A DNA stretch of 64,000 nucleotides, taken from the NCBI GenBank assembly GCA_038503035.1, contig JAVSML010024430.1, positions 787,248 through 851,247 on the forward strand, read 5' to 3'. Both the position numbers and the translations under genes were made by a program. Position 1 is the first letter of the stretch. Each line of letters opens with the position of its first letter. The DNA is from Crocodylus rhombifer (taxonomy: Eukaryota > Chordata > Crocodylia > Crocodylidae). The notes under the pieces were generated by a model. The model made no database searches and was not told the origin of the DNA. It saw only the letters and a program-made list of their open reading frames with translations. Below, one piece after another: positions 55,640 through 64,000 of the stretch.

Positions 55640-55935
55640 GGTTGCTGTGATGCGCTGTAATTACAGTGCATCAGAGAAGACTCAATTAATCAAGTCTGCT
55701 GGAGTGTGGTAAGTACAGCGCTCCAGAAGACCCCAGTGTCGCGTGCATCAATGTGCCTGCACTGAAAAATGGTGGCGGGGGGCTCATTAACTAAAGCTCA
55801 CTTGACAAGCTTTAGTTAAAAGTGCCCCCACTGCCATTTTTCAGTGCAGGGACACTGATGCATGTGATGCTCTGGGTGCTTTTAATTAGAGCAGCTCTGA
55901 GCTGCTGTAATTTAAAGGGCCTCTCACCTCCCAGA
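55640..55935. mobile_element. Palindromic MITE
   Basis: The core is an inverted repeat with 54-base arms (55,745-55,798 and 55,808-55,861, about four fifths matching) around a 9-base centre. CACTGAAAAATGG is exact in both arms. A second small palindrome (CTGTAATTACAG, about 55,657) sits at the left side. Outer limits are approximate. Confidence 0.65.
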
Positions 55936-57067
55936 GCATGTGAGTAAATGCCCAAAAGATTTAGCTGAATACATTTAAAAAATGAAATGAAATAAAATAA
56001 CCTATCAATAGTTGCACCAGAAACAAGCAAGCATTACCCTGCAAATTTAAGCAAGTCCCTTCACTGTGGCACTTACCATCTGTTGATGATAACAACCACG
56101 CCTGTGCTGATCCACTACCTTCCTGTTTTGAAAAGGCCAATAGCCAAGCCACTCTGAGCATTTCCATTGTGCTTTACATCAGAGGTAGATATTCTGAAGA
56201 AATCACCAAGACAAATAGATGAAAGGATTTTTAAGTCTATTCTTTTCTACCCTCCAGTAGTTTGCATTGTCAGACACATTTTAGAGACTCCCTGCTCCCC
56301 TTTCCCCACCCACCACCAAATCATTATGATGCACCTGGCAGGCTCATTCACCCCTTAGCTATAGATGCATTGTTACATCACGAATCCAGATAAGTTGCAA
56401 GGTTCACGCAGTCCTTGAGCATGAATTCTGCTCTTTTGTTTCTTGAGGGGAATCTTTGAGTTTCAATATCTCAGTGCATTTGCACTGTCCCTACAAAAGC
56501 AGGATAACTTCCCTGATTATAATACAATTGCACATGGTATAAGTTTGTCTCAAACAGCATAAGTGAAATCTCATATTTTGGGGGGAAAAATCTTAACTCA
56601 GTAAATAATCAACATATTCCATTCCAGAATCCCAAGGACTTTCATTTTAAAGGCTAATGAATCAGAGTGGTCCAGTTACAAGCTCACTAAAGCCCGAGCA
56701 ATTAATAGGCAGAGATGTGATTCAGAAAGGACATACTTCAGTTAGGAGGGCAATGGAATGAGTCCAAACAACATCCTGTCCAATTATCATTGTTCCATGA
56801 CTGACACCCATAGAACATGGAGCACTTTAAGGTTTTCCAAGCAACATACACAGACTTACATCTTAAAAGGTAAATTGCAAAGCAAAAAAAAAAAAGTGTT
56901 CTGCAGTTTTTCTTTCTGATGCATAATGAAACCTACTGAGATTTCTGCATGAAATATCAGATCGTCAGCTCCTTACGTTGGATAGATCACTGGTAAAACC
57001 TGAGGAGAACTAGAGTGGTGATGGGCCAAGAAGCTGGAACCAGAGGTGCAGCACTTTCTCTCTACAG

Positions 57068-57241
57068 CAGTAGTTCCCAACCTTTTTTTCCTCCCTGCAA
57101 CTCGCTGCTGCAAGTGGAGTGTGGCGGCAGTGGTGGTGGTGCTCCTGGCACGCAGCGTGGCTTGTTTTTTTGTGTGCAGCACTGCTGGCATTGCCCCCAG
57201 TGACCCTCGTTTGGGTCATGACCCGGGAATGGGAACCACAG
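57068..57241. mobile_element. hAT-type MITE with perfect 8-bp TSD
   Basis: CTCTACAG at 57,060-57,067 and 57,242-57,249 flanks a 174-bp element starting CAGTAGTTCCCAACC and ending GGGAACCACAG. The end type CAGTGGTTCCCAA is common in hAT MITEs. Confidence 0.85.
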
Positions 57242-57594
57242 CTCTACAGTGAAGAAGGTATTAAGTTAAGGCGGTCACCATTCTAGTCCTTCAACAGGGT
57301 TGTAAACAAAAAACTCAGGAGTCTTTTACCTTTCCTTCATGTTGTATATTTATATAAGCAGTTCCCTATTAGTCATAGTTTTTTATATGCATGTGTAGGT
57401 TGTAATATGCTAAGCTAGCTGACTAGTAGGCTGAATGATGTATCTTCCTTCACTAACCACAAAGTATTGGGACCTGTTGCAAAATCAGATTAGCTTGGAG
57501 TAGTTTCAAAACACCTTGCAATGCTGGTCAGGTCAGGCAAAAGGATTATACCAGAACAGGGTTTTCCTCCTGCTTAAGGTAATAATCTTTGTGC

Positions 57595-58878
57595 AAGAAG
57601 TGCACCAATATAATTGGTTGCATATCATATCAGAACTGATAACAGGAAAATTAACATTAAATCGGCAATTGGCTTTTTTTGGCTGATAATGTCACTGATA
57701 AATGCCGGGTGGATGTGCGCAGCCACAGCATGCACGTGGCCAGGAATGCAGCCTAGCAGCTTGGAGATCAGGGTCCCGCCAGTTGGTCTGTGGGTGGTGT
57801 GGGAAGGGTACAGGGGAGGGAAGGGACCTGCGGAAGTGGTTAGAGGCCCCCCGTGGTGAAAGGGAGGGAGGGAGTGGCACAGGGGCAGGTGCTGCTGAGC
57901 TAGGGAAGTGAATGGGACCATGGTGCTGAGAGTGGGAGGGAGCTGCGAGTGGCTCGTTCAGGGAGCACAGGAGATGAGTGCGGGGTGCAGCTCCCCGCCA
58001 CTGCCTGCACCCCTGGGGGAGGCGTGAGGGGTGTGTACCCCCCTGGATTTGTGCTCAGGGTGAGGGTGGGCTGCCTGCTGCAGGCTCAGGGCCAGGGGCT
58101 GTGCCAGCCACTTCCTGGTAGGGGGCCTGGGCCAGGGCTGCACTTGGAGTGGGTGAAGCAGGCTGGGCTCACCGGTGTGGTGCATGCAGTAGCAGTGGCT
58201 ACAGGGAATTTTGGGGTGGTTATAGCCCCCCAAGCTCTTCCAGTGCCACCCCTGCTTGGGGCACCAGGGCTTCCAAGGCAAAGGCAGCAGGGGCAACACT
58301 AGGGAGGGCTTGGGGGGCTGTAGCCACCTCAACTTCCCTGTAGCCACCTCACCTAGCACCACTGCTGCCATGTGCCCTGTGTAGCTGAGCCCAGCTTGCC
58401 CCTGTCTGCTCTAAGGACAGCCCCAGCCCAGCCCCACACTGGGAAGAGGCTTATGCAACCCCTGGCCCTGAGCCCACAGCCGGCAGCTCACACTTGCCCC
58501 ATACACCAATCCAGGGGGGCACATGGCCCTCATGCCTCACCCAGGAATGCATGTAGTGGCAGGGAGCCACCCCCCGCTTTCACCCCCCCAGACAAGCCAC
58601 CTGCATCTCCCTCCTGCTTCTGGCCCCGGCATCCCATTCACTGCCATGGTTGGGCAGTGGCTGCTCCTGTCCCTGCCCCATTCCCTCCCTCACTGTGGGG
58701 GCCTCAATCTGTGCCCCCCTTGCCTCTTCCCTCCCATAAACTTACAGGCAGGAGGCTTTTCTCTAAGCTGCTGGGCTACATTCCTGTAAATCAGCTATCA
58801 GATTGGTATCGGCCAATATGGCAGGTTAATAATCAGCTATCAGTATTGGCCAAGAAGCTCTTTATTGGTGCACCCCTA
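57595..58878. mobile_element. hAT-type non-autonomous element, 1.28 kb, imperfectly palindromic
   Basis: Ends AAGAAGTGCACCAATA and (reversed) TAGGGGTGCACCAATA; flanked by CTTTGTGC (57,587-57,594) and CTTTGGGC (58,879-58,886), an 8-bp TSD with one change. Sub-terminal CTGATA/TATCAG repeats occur on both sides. The interior is GC-rich, and its two halves are partly reverse-complementary (GCCTAGCAGCTTGGAG against a reversed GCCCAGCAGCTTAGAG). Confidence 0.85.
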
Positions 58879-60331
58879 CTTTGGGCAGAATATACCAGAT
58901 GTAGCCATTGATGATCTGCATAAATAGTAGAGCTACCTGACATTTCTCACTCCCTACCTTTCTTGAAGTCTCCTAAATGCAGCAGTCTGCTGATGAGGAA
59001 GGAGTTTCCTCAGGCAAAGCTGGACAACTCAAAGTTTGATTTGTAACTACCAACATTACCACAAAAGGGTATTACTCAGCAGAAAAAAATAACCCACTGT
59101 AAATAGGAAGTGCTTCTCCACACATACTATAGGCTCTTCTCATCTAAGTGATGCTCCTAGACCATGTAAGAAATGTATAAGCTGCACAAATGCATATTGC
59201 ACTGTACCTCAATATGCACCATACCACACATTGCACTCAGAAATGACCCTAGCAGCAGTCAGTTACCCAGTACTGAACCCCATACTGCTAGTGCAGTTTA
59301 CTGAACTACCTCCACACTCCCTGCAGTGACCACAGATGCATTATAAACCACCTGCAGTAGAATCACCTTGCAAAGAATCAGATCCTCAGAATTAATGTAA
59401 ATCAAAGCAAAGCTCCTCTGAATGGAAAAGGAGTTGCAGATTTAGACCAACGGAGGAGCTGACCCAGAAATGGTACATGGTCATCTTATCCTAGCCTCTT
59501 GCCAGATCTACTTCCAGTGGATTCCTCAGTACTATTCATTCCATTCAAAGTGACCCTAGTTAGGGGGCTCCCACTGTTTGCTCCGAAACACTGTCACAGC
59601 ACACTGAGAGCAGTTACCCTGCTATTTCTAAACAGTTTCAATTCTAAGTTTTACCACCTTCTAGCCTTGTAGGCCCTTACACAGTTTTGGAGTCTCATCC
59701 TGCCCAAACCTTCTCTTCTCTATTGTGCAGTATTAAAATTCCTTAACTAAATGTGACCAGGCTAGGGTTTTGCACAGTTTTTAGCTTTTTCCTCCAAAGG
59801 CAGCTGGCAGTTAGAGATGTACCACAGAACTGCACTACTGGGCTCTGGGTTGGGGAAGGGAAGGCAGGATGCCAACTGCTCTATATCCAGCTTAGCAGCA
59901 GAGCGCACATGCCCAGGGGAGGCACAGCACACTCCCTTCCCTGGCATCCAAAAGGAAATGGTGCAGTTGTGAGGAACAGCAAGACCCATAAAGAGTAAGG
60001 ATGTGAAGAGAAGAACAAGAAGTAAGACCCACTGGGGAGGCTTTTTCCTTGCCATGGAGTCTTTTTGATGGTCAGAAAACAAGACAACTAAACATAATGG
60101 GTTAGATGGGGAGTACATTTGCTTACTAGATATTGGCTATTTACATCTCTTCTTATTCTGTAGCCACTGGCACCAGCCTTAAGAGCAACACTTTCTAGAA
60201 GAATAGCATTGGTTTTATCCCATCTGTCCTAACACTTACAGTTTGGCATGGGATCCATTACTGGAAGCTGTGTTTAGCTCATGCTTACTGGTTATGTCAA
60301 GCTCCCTTGCTGTCTCTGTGGCTTGGGTATT

Positions 60332-60400
60332 ATTTCATAGTTGGTAGGGTCAGAAGAGACCTGAGCAGATCATCAAGCTTGGAAATAGCACCCCAAGAGT
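60332..60400 (-). mobile_element. CR1 LINE 3'-end fragment
   Basis: ATTTCATAGTTGGTAGGGTC, AGAAGAGACCTGAGCAGATC and ATCAAG follow the reversed CR1 terminus. Very short copy. Confidence 0.6.
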
Positions 60401-60710
60401 TTAGTGAAAGCTAGACATCCAACTCCCTTCAATGCCTTTGAAATCATGAAGAGCAATTCTGTAGAAGAGAAGGGGCAGCACTGGTAGCAACTGCAGTAGA
60501 GAAGGCTCAAGTGACTACTCTCTGTGCTGACATTTCTGCCATGACTACTGTTCATGGAGGCTGTTTTCCTTTTCCCCACCACATGTGTTGAGGAGACAAA
60601 ATGAGGTTTGGAAGCATTTTTAAGCCCATTTATAATGCAATATGATGGGATGTTTGCGTCAGGGTAGTTTAGTTTGGCAATGTTTTGAACCACGTTACAA
60701 CTGTATTTGA

Positions 60711-60759
60711 AGCCATGCTTATACAGTGGAGCCATGCTTATACAGTGGTTATACAGTGG
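60711..60759 (+). repeat. 19-bp tandem duplication plus partial third unit
   Basis: AGCCATGCTTATACAGTGG twice exactly, then TTATACAGTGG. Confidence 0.95.
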
Positions 60760-61170
60760 AGCTGGTCTCTAAAGTATATTGCTGATAGTGTTCAAGTTGT
60801 GTTAAACAGTAGCAGAAAACAAAGTTATCAGTACCATTTGTGCCCTAATACAGCCTTTCGGGGGTGCCCACTTAGCCGCTCAACTTGAACTCGAAAGAGC
60901 TTCTGGTTCTGTTGATATAGCAGCCATTGCTGCGGTATCAAAGAGCTTTCTAACAATGAGCTAAGCATCCCTTTCTTCCCCCCCCCCCAACAGTTTCTTC
61001 TGCCCTTTCAAAAAGGGCTTACAGCTCTACTGGCTATCTCTGCAGAAGAAAATCCTGAGCTATAACCCTCCAGCAGTATTACTACTACTATATTTTCTCA
61101 TATCCCACACATCTTGTTCTTCAGAGGCACAATGTATGAAAACGGATTTTTTTAGACTTATGGCCTAGAG

Positions 61171-61536
61171 CAGTGAGGCTCAGGGTTTTGGCCCTGTGGG
61201 CCAGAACAGTGGCACAGGGCCGATCCATGGGTTCAGTCAAGACCTACACAGCAGGATTGGGCTCTGGGGCCTGACACCTTTGCCCCAAACACTGGGATTG
61301 GGCCCTGGGGGCCTGGCACCATCCCCACCCAGCTCTGAGGGTTGGGATCAGGTGCACATAGGGTCCTGGGGTTCCCTTGGGTTTGGAAGTTTTGCAGCAG
61401 GGGAGTGGTGTCGCTGTTTCCCCCCCTTTCCCTCCTTCCACCCCATCAAATTTCCAGACCCTTGGGGACTGTTGTGGGCCAGAAGACATTGCACCATGGG
61501 CCAGATCTGGCCCACAGGCTGGGGGTTGAACCCCTG
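61171..61536. mobile_element. hAT-type MITE with perfect 8-bp TSD
   Basis: GCCTAGAG at 61,163-61,170 and 61,537-61,544 flanks a 366-bp element from CAGTGAGGCTCAGGG to GGGGGTTGAACCCCTG. The GC-rich interior contains inverted GGCCCTGTGGGCC / GGCCCACAGGC sub-ends. Confidence 0.85.
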
Positions 61537-61812
61537 GCCTAGAGCACCCACCACAGTACTACATATCCAACATACCATTGTTGTGGGGTCAAACTTGCCA
61601 AAAACTGGTGCCCATTTGAGTGGTTGTGAAAGGGTTAACACTGGCTGTGCCCCCTCCTGTTTCCTGTCAGGGGAGAGCACTGGCAGTCATCTTGTAGCAC
61701 AGCGTCTTTATCTTTCACAACTCCATGCAGTGAAGCTTTGATGAAGAAAACCAGTTTCCCCCATTTTTATAACACCCCCCATCCTCATTTTGGAGTGCTG
61801 ATTTTTGAGGAC

Positions 61813-61862
61813 GGGGTACATGTAGCATGCAAGTAAGGAAGGGGTGCATGTAGCATGCAAGC
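61813..61862 (+). repeat. 28-bp tandem repeat, about 1.8 units
   Basis: GGGGTACATGTAGCATGCAA+GTAAGGAA followed by GGGGTGCATGTAGCATGCAA. Confidence 0.85.
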
Positions 61863-64000
61863 ACATATAGCAAGAATGAATTTGACTGGTGGTGAACATA
61901 TGTCCCAAATTCTCATACAGCACCTTGAGCCCACATCCTGATGGTGTGGATTATGGGAAGTATTCTGTGGGTTTTGTTGCAACTGGGAAACATAAAGAAC
62001 AAGGCAAACTCAGGAAAAGTGACTCTGTGTTACTGAAAAGGCATCGTGCTTCGTGTTTAAAGAGGCTTTCTCTTTTAGTTAGGCTTCACATCAGGATTGC
62101 TAAAGGGCTTTTCAAAATATTTCCCTTCCTGATAAGTGGCTTCTCACCCTTTAAAATCTTCCCCTCCCAGCCCGGCCCCCCCCCCCCCCCCCCCATTCAT
62201 GATCTAGCAATTCCATGCTAGTAGTTGTCATGCAGGTGTAAAACGTGCACTTATATATAGCACTGGACAACTTTCTCATGAGAAATGGGAAATAGGCTAC
62301 TGAGCAGGTGAAAACATGGCCAGACAATGATCGTCACAGAAAGCAGGTCTCTGATCTCTCTCCACTGACGAACTGGGTGTGCACTTCTCTTTTGGAGAAG
62401 CAAAAAGAATCAAATATTTTTCCCCCCGTCTTAAATATTTGATAGATAAGAAGCAGTTAAATTCCTTCCATAATGTATCAAGCTTTGCTCAGTATAGTAC
62501 CTGAGGGAAAAGCACATTCTCTCTCTCTCTCACAACCCAGGTTTTGTTTTGATCGAGTCACATATCATTGACACTGCCCCTTAGATAAGTCCTCAGCTCC
62601 TCTTCCTCACAGGAGGGAAGCCATCAATGAAATGTTTGTACAGGAATCATTACAAGTCAGCAACAGTAACTATTATTGCCATGCAGACTGCATCTCGCTA
62701 CAACTGCATTTTTTTGTAAGTTAATTACAAAAAATGTAAGCAATGGCAAAGAGAAGGAACCACTAAACAAGACAGTGGCAAGTGTGCTGGTTATAGTCAC
62801 TAGAACAGAGCTAGACAAGCCATATGGGTCATGTAAATGCCTTGCTTCCCAGATCCTTCAAGCAAATGCTACTGAACAAAGCCAAATATATTCTCTTTGT
62901 CCTGGAGGAGGAAAAAAAATGTCTATTAGTTTTGCTGCTTAGATTTTTCACATGGAAAGATCCTAGTTGTGGTGCTTAGTTGTGGTTTTCAGGCTACAGG
63001 TCATGGCCAGCATGAGAAGGAAGAGAACAAATTGTGTGGTTTTGGAAGCCCCAGCAGGTGATGGCCAAGTACGTTGTTCTCTCTCTGGAGAAAATCAGCT
63101 CTGTCAATCCACACTGGGATTGGTAGGGCATTCTGAAGGAGGATGCCAATGCTATTGGCAGTTCTGATTAGGGACTCTGCCCTCATTCCTCAAGAGGACT
63201 GGGGAGGTGTGCAAGAAGGTGTAGGCATGGATGAGGAGGTTCAACAGGCGGAGATGACGCAGTTCTGGTTTACATGCTGCAGCAGGAGATAGATATAGCC
63301 AGATACTGCTCTACTGCATCTTCACTGATGTGGAGACAGTGGTGCTAATCTGGCTTTAAAAAGTGTAAACACAAGCAAAATTAGCACTTGGGTAGTGCTT
63401 TGCATATGGACCGACTTTCAGCTCTTCATGGTCTCTATTTTTAAAGTACCTCAGAGTAAAAGGAACAAATGCTTGACTCTGGGCTTTGGTCTGGGACAGG
63501 AGTGACCTCAGAGGGTTTCAACACTGGTAGATCTCCAGCTGTTGCATGAGGGGGCAGGCACAGGCAGAGGCAGATAAGGAACAGGGGCTCCTTATCCCCG
63601 ATGCTGCTTTCCCTACCACCGCGGTTGAGGGGGACAACTTTAGAATGACTTTCCACTAGTTAGATTCTATACATGGAAATTTATAACAAATTAATACATT
63701 TCTAAGTATTGGGGGGTGGGAGGCATCTTAAATTCCAAGTTGTCTTGGATTCAGGCAAATACAGCAGTTTCTACAGAAACTTTGGTACAGGAAGGATGAG
63801 GCAGATTTTCACAACGCACGCATCCAATACTTTTTTCACATATGGCAAACAAGCAGAAGCCACTGGGGATAGTGGCCTAGTTGGAAACGGGGCTGCATTC
63901 TTCTCGCTGGTGGTGCAAGTCAGTAATAACAGCACTGAAACCAGATCAGAAATCAGACCCTCTTTGAAAATGTGGCAAATGGTAATCATCTCCTGTTCCC
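61863..64000. other. Intronic, unassigned to window end
   Basis: Poly-C (62,176) and a short CT repeat (about 62,518-62,530) are the only patterned parts. No TMEM86A exon 2-like sequence was found. Confidence 0.4.
62176..62194 (+). repeat. Poly-C tract (C19)
   Basis: An uninterrupted run of C in intron 1 of the proposed gene. Confidence 0.9.

Larger units (their letters stand above)
58887..61162. other. Intronic, unassigned except short CR1 and tandem
   Basis: Contains a 118-codon minus-strand frame (59,762-60,118) with a signal-anchor-like stretch, discussed under findings. No other structure recognised. Confidence 0.4.
50813..64000 (+). other. Proposed TMEM86A intron 1 (open at the window end)
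   Basis: From the donor onward no stretch resembling the next expected TMEM86A residues was found by eye up to 64,000, so this whole segment is read as first intron. It contains the CR1, hAT and palindromic elements listed separately. A missed short exon cannot be excluded without a translated search. Confidence 0.5.

Noticed and set aside
58372..58911. 179-codon plus-strand frame rich in Pro/His/Leu
   Set aside because: It lies across the GC-rich core and right end of the hAT element 57,595-58,878; open by composition.
61196..61741. 181-codon plus-strand frame
   Set aside because: The first two thirds is the interior of the hAT MITE at 61,171-61,536; it crosses the TSD into unrelated sequence.
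1..64000. CRISPR array, tRNA/rRNA genes, prokaryotic operons or phage genes
   Set aside because: No regularly spaced identical short repeats, no tRNA cloverleaf beyond SINE relics, no rRNA-like conserved text; gene density and repeat content are vertebrate.

Overview
This window is non-coding vertebrate chromosome dominated by old, nested transposable elements, with one recognisable protein-coding exon. The many CR1 LINE fragments, the 3'-end style of the youngest CR1 copies (Asp-Asp-Leu-Leu-type tail followed by short ATGAAACTATGA-like repeats), the abundant hAT-type MITEs, the MIR-like SINE relics and the solo LTRs suggest a sauropsid, most likely a crocodilian. That assignment is inference from repeat style, not from a database comparison. 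No prokaryotic feature, CRISPR array, operon, tRNA or rRNA gene was recognised.

Layout. Positions 1-50 kb look intergenic: no exon was recognised and the ORFs there are short, repeat-derived or chance. The main repeats in this part are a minus-strand CR1 with recognisable reverse transcriptase at 5.18-7.65 kb, broken by a 100-N assembly gap; a stacked locus at 18.5-22.4 kb, where a plus-strand CR1 is split by a solo LTR (19,906-20,554, 4-bp TSD) and by a second LTR-like insertion; a plus-strand CR1 at 30.5-31.8 kb with FADD and FLDF motifs; and a second stack at 34.2-37.1 kb, where a minus-strand CR1 is split by an unclassified 0.9-kb segment and by a 1,003-bp solo LTR (35,631-36,633, 5-bp TSD) carrying a 37-bp perfect inverted repeat. 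Between these lie DNA-transposon relics, many with target-site duplications readable by eye, and two apparently unclassified dispersed families, each with two copies in the window.

A CpG island begins near 50.4 kb. It holds a full palindromic CRE, GC boxes, a TATA-like element, and an ATG opening a 7-codon exon (MVSPVTV) that ends at a consensus splice donor. With the following Val codon this matches the start of TMEM86A (lysoplasmalogenase-like membrane protein) as I remember it, so 50,786-50,806 is called as coding exon 1 of TMEM86A on the plus strand. The roughly 13 kb to the window end would then be intron 1. It holds CR1 fragments (53.5-54.9, 55.1 and 60.3 kb) and several hAT-like elements with clear TSDs (57,068, 57,595 and 61,171). 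Exon 2 was not found by eye. As I recall the human map, TMEM86A has a gene-poor upstream flank next to SPTY2D1, which fits an empty 50 kb here.

I found no new multi-gene system. The points most worth checking are the false duplication around the gap, the hairpin-bearing LTR, the fold-back element beside the promoter, and the two unclassified repeat pairs.
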